Assembly (NCBI GenBank): GCA_958299035.1
Contig: CATQJL010000223.1
Coordinates: forward strand, 54,852,302 to 54,916,301
Reading direction: 5' to 3'
Length of the DNA: 64,000 nt
From: Cylicocyclus nassatus
Lineage: Eukaryota; Nematoda; Chromadorea; Rhabditida; Strongylidae
Below are positions 1-12,700 of the stretch, piece by piece. How positions within the stretch are numbered: position 1 is the stretch's first letter; each line of letters starts with the position of its first letter. The notes under the pieces were generated by a model. The model ran no database searches. It was not told the origin of the DNA and saw nothing but the letters and a program-made list of their open reading frames with translations. The translations under genes were made by a program, and so were the position numbers.

Positions 1-783
1 ATTTTGATTGAAAGTATATCGACTCCCAAAATATGTCTATGTCTATGGATGGCCAGGCAAAAAAAAAAGAAATTTTGAAACTTTAAGCAGAAAAAACTCT
101 GGATTGAAAAATAACGGCTGATCGTAAACAGATAAACAGAGAGATGGTGGTCTTGAATGAAATCAAGGGAAAAAGTTGCAACTACGCTAACGAATAACCA
201 ACCCATTTTTCAATGAAATTACTAGGTAAAAAAGTTTAGAGGCTTCCAATGGTAACAGAGAAACTTTTCTGAAAGTCTTCGTAAGGGGAAATCCCAAAAA
301 TTAAATGGTTTGATTTAGAGCGTTTCAGTTACTTATACACTACAAGATAATTTTGCGGTCGAAAAAGTTCGAGTAATGTTTAAATGCTCTGACAGAGAAG
401 TGTATAGTTACTAGCTATCTATACCATCTCATAAAAATTCTTTTTTGGCACGCCCATACGCTCTGAGTTTTCTTGATTTCAACACTTTGCTTTTTTTTTG
501 TATGATGAGATAAGCCAATGCAATGGCTGTATCCTATTTTTCCTAGCCTTCAATCAGCGCTACGACTCCGCTATAATTGTAGTCGATTATTCTGCTAATA
601 ACTAGCTAGTTTCCTCGACCGGGCTCATGCGAAAATGAATAACAAAGTCCATTAGAGCTTGCGAGTCGATTTAAACTCGAAATCGAAAAAGGAAACCTAA
701 TGGCTGAATGTCGAAAAGGCATTTACTCATTTTTTCCCCTGCCAACAATGACATCATCAACCCAATCGTTCTCTCTTTTTCAG
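1..783. other. Upstream sequence or intron of the RING gene, no exon seen
   Basis: AT-rich sequence before the first supported exon of the RING-finger gene. An in-frame ATG at 700 precedes the exon, but the intervening codons run through the polypyrimidine tract and acceptor (TTTTTCAG ending at 783), so I read this stretch as intron. The signal peptide and the rest of the ectodomain should be encoded to the left of the window. Confidence 0.4.
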
Positions 784-3700
784 TGGAAAATGATGTGTAA
801 TAGCGAGCAGATAATCGGAAATTCAAATGCTCAAGTTGCACCAGGGACGATGTTCACACCGTGGAGCGACGATTTTTGCTCTGGAGGTTGGTTTTTTTCA
901 CATCTTCTTGTTCTTAATTTCCTATGACAGTATCCTTCATGCATTTCTCTATCCGCCTAGGGGACTTTTGTACGAAAAAGTCACATTCTATCCCTTCATG
1001 ACTTCACATCCATCCACACGTCGTGGGGAGCTAAGTCGAGGTAAAGAGGCTTAGCCGATTCAGCGTTCAAGGACTTAGATCTCTATTTTCTCTGGTTTCG
1101 TATAGGCGTATAAGACTTTTCGACTTTTCTGTCAGGGACCACCTGCCAAAACCGAAAACTAGAGTCTTCATATTCCACAAAATTTTCATTCCAGCTGAAT
1201 GGCCCTAGGAACGAGGGGAGGGGGGAGGGAAGCCTGCGGCAGCGCGCGTAGGAGGACGGGTGGCTTTAGGCGCGAAATTAATGAAGGGTACGTGCGGCTC
1301 GCGGCCCCCGTCAGCTGATGAGGGGTTGCTGACGTCGCAAATTTGTTATTTGTTACAAGTGTCCATTAAAAAGATACACCCATTTCTTAGTCCTTCTTAA
1401 TTTCATCAAATCAGTTTAGGAAAAATGAATCATCTTCATAAAAATTTCTGGGCAAGTAGAGGAAGGGGATGGGGGCTGGGGAACAAGGTACTGTCTCTGA
1501 AAATTTTTGGGGTCACAACACGAAAATATGACATCTTAAAGGTTTTTTTTGTGGGGCATACCTGCCTTCTATTTGAGAAAATTTGTTGCCCCTCTTCTCC
1601 CAAAAACAACTAAGATTTGGAGCAAATCAAATTGAGCTGATTCCAGCATTGTTATAATAATTTTGACAAAGTGGAATTTGAAAGGTTTTGAAAAGAAACG
1701 ATTATTATATTTTCTTTAACAGCGGAAAAATTGTAATTAGCAATTATGTATTGAAACTAGTTCTTTTCAGAAACAAAAACTCAAAAATGGAATGATGCCA
1801 GAAAAAATCTCAAAAAATTGCGATATACTCAAACAAAATTGTAAAAGCCGGTGGACCTGTTCAAACATTTTTATAACTCAAATTAGTGAAAAGCTTACTG
1901 AATGCAAAAACCGGGAAGTACGAATTTGATCGTATATGTTGTATCAAATTTCACTAGACCTTCCAATTCTTCTCAAAAACCCAACTAATGCTCAAAAAAT
2001 TCGACACCAACATATATTGGACATTACATACTTTCGACATATCAATTACATCCATTTGCTTTTGCTGAAAGTTGAGAAGCTTCGGGAAAAGTTTTTTTTG
2101 CGAAAACCTGCAATTTGAACCATTTCATGAGCTACACAAAAAGTGCTCATAAAGTAGGAGACTGAATTCGCAGAAAAACTAATATATGAAAAAGGAAAAA
2201 AATGATTTAGTTGTCCTAATAATCTTATACATAAGTCAGGCGACAGCGGAACTTATAATTAGCTCAATTTTTTTGCCCTTTTTGTCCTCTACGGTCAATG
2301 AATTACAAATTGATTCGAGTGCGAGAAGGTTGATGAGATTTGTATTGTCGCTCCTCTCTGGGGACTTTTAGGTTCAGAAAATTTTTTCCTTGATGAAATG
2401 AACAAAGGAGAGATCTAGGGCTTTCCCCAAGCTAATCAAAATCCCCTCAGGGGCTTTTCACAAGAAGAAATCGATGCAAATGAGCGCGAATTGCTTTGCC
2501 ATCTTCACTTCCTGGTCAGCATCCTTTTCAGGCTGAGGCTTTGTGAATCAATCCTCATGCGCCTGGGGACCTCAGATTCTCAGGAATTTTCACCTAGGAA
2601 AAACTCAAAATATTCTAAAGAAAAGCATTTTTGTTTTGAGAAAAGTCTATCTCATCTGTTATGCCTCCCACCCTCCCTAAATTAGCTCAATTTTCAAGGC
2701 AATTTGAAGTCTAAGGGCTTCTAACGATGCTGTGTCATCAGAACGCTCCTAATTAAAAATTTCTCTTTACATTTCACATCCGAGAATATGCAACCCGAGA
2801 AGCGTTTGAGTGAGTGACAGCAATGTGGCAAAGTGCGTCAGTTGACGTTATGCAGAGAGTCTCTTATGCATTTGTGAATGTTGGAAATTTTCTGTGAATG
2901 TGGGCTTTGGGCTTGTTTGCAGCTGCCTACTGAAATTTTCTTGGCAAACCGGAATTTTATGTCTGTTTAGCGGAAGTATAAAGCGAAACAAAAAAGTGAG
3001 AAAAGTTCGAAGCCTAACAAATCCACATATTTTCCCTGGAAAGTCATAAAGAACTTCGCTATGAGTTTCCTTTAGCAAGGGGAAATGCAGCAATTTTCGA
3101 TTCTTCTTGATTTTCGAGGGTTTACTAAGGGCAATCATGACAGCAGATTACAAGCATTCTCGCAAATCTCGCGCGATTTTGCGTAATTTGCGTAATTTGC
3201 GCGAATTGCGGGATTTTGCCGATTTTTGCGGGTATAATAGTATCAGCAAAAATTTGTTAATCTGACTGTCACAAGAATTTTCCAAAAAAAAAACAGCACA
3301 GATCTGATGACTGCTATAAAAATGAGCTACGATGCATATCGTTATTTACCTTTGCAATACCTTGGAAAATTTTTCAAGGAAGTTATGGATGGCCATTTTG
3401 CACTACAGTATCTAACCGCCCCTGCTTGACTTGTCTGAACGCGTCACGCACCACTATCTAATTGGTCAAAATCCGCCGCAGGACGTTCCGCGCGCTACTG
3501 CGGTCCTGCAAGGAAAAGCTCTGACCGTGTTACAGGATTACGGAGTATGGGAATTGGTCTACACTTTGATAGAATGAAAACTAAGCGATGCCAGTTCTTG
3601 CACCAAACATCAGTTTTTCATCTCAATCAAATTCTTCAACTCTTTATGCAATTTTCTCAATCCAAATTTATTTCCCCCTCCCTTTAATTCACTTTCCTTC

Positions 3701-6700
3701 GTCGATAACCACATCAGGAAGTTGCTTTTTTTCACCTGCTTCAAATTGCCTCAACAGAAAAATTACCTCTATAATGGCAGTATAGAAAGGGCTTTGTGTA
3801 GGTATAATGCATTGTTAGAAGCCGACTAGGCTAGACGTCTAGGTTTCCGCTTGTCTAACATATTTAAGACATGCAATTATACAAAAAGGGGGTATAAGAA
3901 GCTTCTGAAAACTTATGTCTCAGGATAATGTCTAGAGAAAACCAACAAGGAAGATTATGAGTCAGCGCTTAAAATGACATCAAGATCAGTAGATCAAAGC
4001 GCGTTGACCATATGAAGTACTGATGAGATTCTTAGCTATATTAGTAGAAAGCATGAGGAAAACATAAGATTACATGAGGATAAAGTGCTCAAAGTGTCGA
4101 AAGTTCGAAACAAGTACGGCAGAGAAGATCGAAATAAAAATAACGAAGTTGACGTAATAGGGCAACGAATCTTCTGTAGTAGTCAACAAGTTTCGAAGAA
4201 GGAAATAGGTTGAAAATTTGAAAAAAAACTTCCTCCAATAAATATAAAAATATTAATAAAAAAGCATAAATGATAACAATAACGTTTCTGGTTTTTTAAG
4301 TAAATCTATTTTATAAACCTTTTGTTATTAAAGCTCCAAAATGTGCCTCTAGTTATCTAGCAATACGGTGTCAACGTTACAGTAAGAAATCCCGAATTAC
4401 CGTAGTATAACTTCGTTCCAGAACCACAGCTGGTATCTTGACTGCCATAAAATTCATTACAGTACGCAAAAATCAAACTGCAATTTAATTGGCAATATTA
4501 GAATTAGGAATGACCAAAATGACATAAAATTAATCATGGACTTGACTGTTACAACTTTCGGTCAAAGGAATCAATCACACTTCCTTCCCCCCCCCCTTCC
4601 CTTTTCCCGTTTTTTTTTTTGCGTTATGCCTATATGGACTTCAGGAAACAAATCCCAACGCTATTTACCAAGACGTCGCCGACTTAATTACCATTTAGAA
4701 AAGACCCATTTCCTTCTGTTATTTCCTTGTTCGCTTCATCTCAAATTAAAGTCAAGATCTGTTTTTCTTCGTCGCCCGGGAATAAAATCTTTCTGACAAC
4801 ATCGAGGGCCCCATCAAGAAAATTTGAGATGAAAATTCTTCAATTTTTTCAGGGACACCGCCACCGAACACGTATTTCATATGCAACGAATGCCGCAAGT
4901 GCCTATCAAAGCTGCAAAGTCTGCCAAGCAATGTCTTAGTGATATCGAGGGACCAACCACCGCCTGGATTGGCTGCAATTTGGTTCCAAAGCACTGCCAG
5001 TGTTGTGCTGGGGACTTGCACATTGAATGATGCGGTTAGTTTTCTTTTTTTCCGGATTAGAATACTGCGAAATATATTAATGAAACAAAAGTTGTTCGTA
5101 TTGGTCCAATCACTGCTTTTTTGGAGTGTTTTTCTCAAGCAAAAAGAAATTACCGTACCATTACCGTATCACAAACAACAAGCTAGTATCAAGGAGCAAT
5201 GCCAACAGTTTTCTTTTGTTTTCAGTCTCATTAGAAATCCACCATTGTAAATTTGAATTCAAAAAATGTCGTCACATGTTTGTCCCTCTCCGCAGATTCA
5301 GAAAACTTTCAAAAATAAATTTTCGAGTCATACCTGGCAAAAGCCGGCTATAATCTGGGAAAGGTCAGTTATGTAATTTTTTTTATTACAGCTTATGCAA
5401 TTTTGAAATTTTTCTAGGACTACAGCTAAAATTATTGTGATTATTCAGATTATTCGGCTGTGTATTGTGTTTGAAATGTATGTCTTACGTTTCTACAACT
5501 AATTTTTTTGCTTTTTTTTGCGATCAAAGACCTTACGTCAGAACTGATTAATCTGGGAAAATATTGGCACACTCTTCTTCCAATTTTTTTTGCACGGAGC
5601 ATTCTTTGATGAGAATCCAGTCAGCATCGGTACTCTTCTACTGTTTTCGCTATCGTTTCGTAATATCGCGGGAAAAGTACTCGGAGCTTTTTCCTCTCCT
5701 TGAATACCGTGTATTTTGTAGCTGTACGTAACTTTTCAACTTCTTTTGTATCCACAAAATTTATGCGTATCATATGCTTGGCTGATTTTTCGCTACAATT
5801 TTCTGATTTCATGTTTTGTCGCCTAAATCGTATTTTTTGCTCGAAAAAAAAACAATGCCTAACCAAGCAGCATTTTTGCAGGAAAACAAAGTGAAATGTT
5901 TTATTCATGATTTGTTCCTTAATATTTTATTGTGTTTTCCTTCAACTTTTTCTGACTCTCATTATTGAAAAAGGCAAACACACTCATCCCAACTACACAA
6001 CCCATTTACAAGCTCATTCGTCGCATCCTCCCTATTATGATATGCTTTTCGTTGTCATAGTAATATTACCGTACCTAATGGGGACATAGGGGGACAGGCA
6101 AATAACAAGCTGCAAAAACGGAAATGGTTTATTTGTACTTAGATAACTGCGGTATCCTAGTGACAAGGCATTTGTTCTGCAAATGCAAATGACTAAAAAG
6201 AGAAGATATGCTTGCTGACAGTTATAAAGCAGTGCAAATAATTATGTGGAAGGGTCTGAAATGCTGAATCGGAGCCCTGTGTTCGCTAGCTACGAAGCCA
6301 TTTCCTAACTGTAAGATGATTTGAGAAAAAATTTTTGCGCAAATTTTAGGTGTCAAAGGTTTTCAAGATAGTTCTCAAAAAGAATTATTCAAGAATGATA
6401 TAAACATGCTTCACCCGCTTCAGAATAAATTACGCGGTTCTGTAAACGTGCAAAAAATGAGAAAACATTGGCACGAGTTTGCACCACACTTGGCAGCTAC
6501 AGGTTTTCGTACCAGGGCCATGTCTGCCCTCTCCACTTTCTATAATCTCTCGTCGGAAGGCGATCGTTCTGCTTAGATACTAATTTGTATGGTATGAAAC
6601 ATAAAGCATATAGTAATTCTGTTTATTTTTGATAATAGAAATTCTGCGCTAATCAAATATGAAATTTCGTGGCAGGACCATATCTATTCTCACAGTCGTC

Positions 6701-9700
6701 TACAAAAATTTTAGTTTGCTTTAGATATCTATTCTTTGCATGATTTAGAAAGCTAATAATGAAGACTTATTTTTGTCAATGGGAATTTCTCTCAAAAAAG
6801 GTTTGGAATTTCGTGGCAGGACCATGTCTGCGTCTATCACTCCCTTTGAACATGGCTAACAAATAATAATCTGTAGTTCTCTTTACGTATGTATGTGGCA
6901 TAAATACAGAAACCAAAAATGATTTGTATGGTATGAAACATAAAGCCCATAATTCTGTTTATTTTTGATAACAGAAATTCTGCGCTAATCAACTATGAAG
7001 TTTCGTGGCAGGATCATGTCTGTTCTCACAGTCGTCTACAAAAATTGTAGTTTGCTTTAGATATCTATTCTTTGCATGATTTAGAAAGCTGGTAATGAAT
7101 TGACTTATTTTTGTCAATGTTTGTCAAATTTCTCGCAAAAAAGGTTTGGAATTTCGTGGCGCGACCATGTCTGCGTCTATCACTCCCTTTGAACATGGCT
7201 GACGATTAATAATCTGTAGTTCTCTTTACATATGTATGTGGCATAAATACAGAAACCAAAAAGGATACCGTACACTTATAATTCAATTATTCAATGATGG
7301 AAACTTTCTGCAAAAAATGTTTTAAACTGGAAATTTTTCTGAGAATACAAAATACGCAACAATTTCAAGGCTTACTCAGCAAATCTTGATGTTTGTATTT
7401 ATGAATTTTTCAAAGATTTTCCTTGCAGGTCTCAGCCATCGACGGCGATGGATCCACAGATGCGCTGCGAAGTTTCTCGAAAACATCAGTGCTGTTCGTG
7501 TCAATTAGCTTCATCATTCTGATGGTGATCTCACTAGCCTGGCTAGTCTTCTACTATGTGCAACGTTTCCGCTATGCTCATGCAAAGGACAGGCTGCAGA
7601 GGAGGTGCGTGACGCTCAATCATTGTTGGCGATGACGTTTATCGAAATTCACGGATGAACGCGGTCATTACTAATGCGCAGAGGCGCGCAATGCGTGTCG
7701 GCGATTGCTGGCCGCGCGCGCATAAAAACGCGTACGCACGCACTCAATTTGAAACGCTGCGCTTGCAAAGCGGACACGGAAATTATCTCGTAATCGCATG
7801 GAACGCATTTGAAACTAGCATCGGGGCGAATTCCGCTCATTGCACTGCTTGCATGCACCTAGAGGGGGGGGGGGGGAACAAAAAAGGAGATAAAAAACAT
7901 GGGACGTCATTTTTGCCAAAAAATGAAAAAAAACCGCATCACAGCTGCATACACAACTGTAAATTACGTTAGTTGTGAATTTTATTAGTTCTTTGTGCAA
8001 CTGCACCATAGTTCACCAGTGTGGGACGCATGACGCTTCACCTTAAGATAATAAAGACGAAACAAATGCATTACAGTTGCGTACATAAACTGGCAGTTTT
8101 GATCAATTTCCGGTGCAATTGCACCACAACTCACCACTATGCGCCGAAAAGTGACTTTGCTAGCAGTGGCACTATTCTCGAGTAATCGGTTTTTTGTTTT
8201 GTTTTGTCTTCCGAGGAAGTAGGTAGACAGGAAAATAATTTCTCAAGAGTTTGTTATATGGGGCGGTTTTAACCATCAGTTTATCGCTGAATACTCGTGA
8301 AGTGCCACACTTGGTGTGCAATCGCACAAGTTGCCCTTCAGATTTCTGTTTGCCTGTTTACGCTAAGAAAATTAAACACGAGCACGAACGCGTATTGTAC
8401 ATTTTAGCCACCTTTTGCGCACTCAATTCACATTATTTTACAATCAAAGATATATTGCTTTTATAGCACTTTTACAAATCCTTTTGATGCTTATTCTTAC
8501 TGTAAGAACGAAAAGTATATGGTTTCTTATGCATACCAACGTCAAAAGTTACAAACCCATTTCTTATCTATGCTGAAAAGCTTGAATATTTGTACTTTGT
8601 GACGCACGCACTTTTTTAGTATTTTTTCACACAAACACGAGTTTTGTACTTGTACTTGACATTTGAGTTAAATTATACTTTCAAAGTGAACAATTAAGCT
8701 TTTTTGTGGGTCTTTATTCTTTAGGGATTTGTTATTTTGTAGTGGGAAATACTAGCTATTGAAAAAAAATCTCTACGCACTTGCTCTCAGTTCTGACGTT
8801 ATTCGTGCAATTACACACTTGGGCCATAAGTCGAATTTGAATGTGAGTATAACCTAGCAAATGTCGAATGAACCTTTGAAACATTTCGACGCAATTACAC
8901 CAGCCTTAGCCAACATAAGTGACATTGTGGTCTATGTAAATTGATGTGCGTATTGCACAAAACGTGCGGCACTTTACGTCTTATATGGTTACAAGTTACC
9001 ATCTTCCACTTTTCTTTTTGTTTTCTTTCCTGTTTCGTCCCGAAGGTTCAGGTTTAAAAGAGCAATTTGTAAAAAAGTTCCTCTAGATTTTTTAATTATT
9101 GTCTGTCAGCAAGTCGTAAGGTCCCGCGTGGGTGTGCAACCTCACATATCAATTACTTCTACGTGCTTGCTCTAACTTCTCGAGTTGTGCAATTGCACAA
9201 TTTCACAGAAAAACTGATTGTTTCTTGCTGTAACTCAGGATATTGCCTACACTGAACAAGCACAAGAATGATATAGAATTCAAAAAAATTAAATTCACGA
9301 TTGTATGTACGATAATTAAGTAAAAAATTTGCTCATTTTTACTGTTTTTTTTGTTTTCAAGAATCTTTGTAAGTAGATGCGAAATGAGCAAACCAATGTT
9401 AGCAGTTTAGGTGCCTCTCCCCTCCCCCTCCACCAATTTCTTGAAACGGCTGTGGTAATTGTCTGAAAGCAGTTCGTTTTTGTGCCTTGCAAAGTGTGCG
9501 AATTTACGAATTTACAAAGCCTGATTACATTTGATGGTGTTCCTTTTTTTGTCGGGATTAACTGCTGATGAGCTAAATCGTAGAAATCTTACATGAGGCC
9601 GATTAGAGCAGAGCTTCGTAATTGGAATTTCAATTTTTGTGTTGTGCTAGGTTTTTTTCTAAAAAGTATAGATATTCTTATGTGCAGTTGTTAAGCCTTG

Positions 9701-12700
9701 ACCAAGATTGTTACAACTCTTTTATTAGGCTTACGTTTCGGCTGATTCGCCTTCTTCAGAGCCTAAAAAGTGAGCAGTAAATGAAATCTACCCTCCAGTT
9801 GTCTTATCGTCACAGGAAAAGGGAAAGTTGTGAATGCCTATAGACAGCTCACCTTAAACCTGCCGAGTGAGGACTGCAGACCACCACTGACATGCGTTGA
9901 GTGACTAATGAGCTACGGCACCTGGGTATGAGGGTGTTGGTCAAACCCGTATAGAAGGCAAGTATAGATAGGATAGGATTTGAGATAAATGATGTGGTCT
10001 TTCTACCTCTACCATTGAGACCTTCTATCGCTCCCCCTCCTTCCCGTTCTACTTGCCAGTATAGATATTGCTTCCCAGTGATGTCAAAAATCGATATATC
10101 GGTTGATTTCAGGCTGTTCAATGCGGCTCGCAAAGCGTTGATGCGTATACCGACAAGATGTCTGAAAGTTGGCGATCCCGAGTTGGACATCGACTGTGCC
10201 GTATGCATCGATCCGTACCAAATAGGCGACGTTGTGCGAACACTGCCATGCAGGTGAGAAGCCCTGAGACGCTTGTTTACGGCTTCCACACATCCACGCC
10301 ATTCGTCTAGCTTTGAACAGATTAGAGCCCCTGCGTTGTGGCGTTCGCGCTTCACATGGCGCAAAAAAAGTAAAGATGGGGGCAAAATGCGAAGCCTTCG
10401 AGTCTGCGCTTTGCTCGGGCGCTAATTAGGCGTCTACGCAAACAGTGACGGAAGCGCTAATTTGAGCTTGAAATAATAAGAATATATGGCGGAGAATATA
10501 TGGCTGAAAGGATCACACTTTGACTATCCCATCATGATAATTTTGGACATTAAAAAATACCGTTATTTGAAGAGATAAAAAATTTCAACTAAGAAAGTTC
10601 TTCATAATCAAAAAGTTCAAAACCCCACTAAGGATCGAGAAATACGATGGACTGCCTTTTCCATTGAAATGAACCTTTCCAACATCAAACTGGTATAACT
10701 AAGGAGCAAGGGATTAAATGGAGTGCACTTGTCAAGCTAAAAATGAGCAACGATCTTTTCATTGTAACAAAGTTCCATCAATGTAAAGCTTAGGAGCTTG
10801 TATAAGAAAGTTACTACAGAAAAGGCTACTCTTAAATTGTTGACTAAAATAAAGCGAAGTATGGATACATTTTAAAATGAACCCTTCATAGCGATTTTTT
10901 CTGGAAAATAAATTTGAAAGCAGAAATCAACTTCGCACTGATTTTACCGTAACCGTAGAAATTGAAGAAAAGATCTGTAATAAAAGAGCAATTTTTGGTT
11001 TTTTATACGCTGTTTTTTTTTTCGCTCTTCATTTTTAGTCCGGACACCTCAGAAAGGTAAAAGTTCAAAAGTTCTAATTTTTTGGTTTCATCCTTCCCAA
11101 TCCTGTCTTGTTGCAGCAAATTTACGCTCAACCAAATCTGTAGGATTTGAGATAAATGATGTGGTCTTTCTACCTCTACCATTGAGACCTTCTATCGCTC
11201 CCCCTCCTTCCCGTTCTACTTGCCATCTTCTTCCCCCTCCCCCCCCCCTCCCGTGATAAGTCTTTTTTTGGTCGAGTGTACCCGCCAACCAATCTACTGC
11301 AGTACCTTTAATTTTTTTCCTTCTATCGCTCTTCCCTCCTCCCGTTCTACTTCTAGAATTTGTTGCTGAGTCAAGAGGTGAGGGGTTTGATGCGACTTGC
11401 AGCAATTACTTTTAACCCAGAAAGAGGTGGAAGTCGCATCTTCTAGGAAAACAACCACGCGGGCTGATTAGTGGAAGAAGCCAGCCGTGTGACTTGCAGA
11501 AAAGCGCGTGAGCTGCCAGTCATTTGCTGGCTATATCCTCCGAGGTCTCATAGTCGCAGAAAAAAACTCGCCAAGAATTTCGGATATGCCGGGGACCGGA
11601 TGTTTACGTCAGCACGCACACGCAGGCAGTAATCGGATTACCGCGCAAAGCATGCGGCATTTCTTGGCAAGCGGGGAGCGCGTCAGCAGCAGCACATTTT
11701 CAACGCCCGCGGCAGCTCCACCATCGCAGAAAAACGGCTCACTCGAGCGGATATGCGCATTTAATGCGAATTTTCTACTAGCACACTCACAGACTCGTTC
11801 AGCGTGCATTGCTGTCGAAGAATATTCATCATTCGTTCTGCTTCACACGAGGGGATGACAAGCACGCAGCAAAAAACACCTTTTATCTGACGTCAAAGCA
11901 GCAATTAGTCTAACAACACACACATGAATATGCAATTTGTGTGGTCGCTTGATGTACGACGTCTGCGAGCATTTTGTTAGTATAATTTGCCAGGAAACGA
12001 AATGTTAGAGGGAGGGGAAGGGGCCAGGTGTGGGCTATTCATCCACGCAGAGACTGGACATCGTTGCGTCCAACTGAGACGGTTTGTGTTTGTGAAAGGC
12101 AGCAGCGGTCAGAGAAATGAGAAACTGCGTTTGACTTGAGAGACGTCGGCCATGTCCGCAATGTGGGCCTGTCTTTGCGTGCGTTGAATCTTCTAACCTC
12201 CTATGACTAAAAAGGTAGGAAAATTATTGTTCAAAGGAATGAAACCGCCTTGAAATTGCAACCGAAGATTTACACTCTCCATACACTAAGTTTCTATTCA
12301 TCCATTTTTTATCGCTTTACTCATTCAAGCTTTTCAACAAAATTTTACTCACGAGTAAAAAATTCATAAAGCTTTCGTTGATTCCCATACTTTGGCATTT
12401 TGGAGCTTGCGAAGGGAAAGCCGAAAGCTAGTGGAATTCGCATGTACGCCTATGATAAATGAAAGGTTGTGGGATGAATAGCCTGATGCCCGATGATGCC
12501 GCCATAAAATCAATATATTGATTAGGAATCGCCGCATCGGATTACGGTAGCTCGATGCGAAGATGGGAGAATCACACCGTATGCAGAATTTCTCAAGTTT
12601 CAAAGGAAATTCGTTTTTAGAATGCCAGAATCCTAGCCTGTTTGCGTTTCGATTCAAAGAACCATAGATCGCCTTCATTTTGTTAATTGCGCCACTTCTC

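Noticed and set aside
9849..10385. 178-codon minus-strand ORF
   Set aside because: It is antisense to the RING exon 10113-10253 and includes the 85-bp repeat; the plus strand has a diagnostic RING with matching splice phases.
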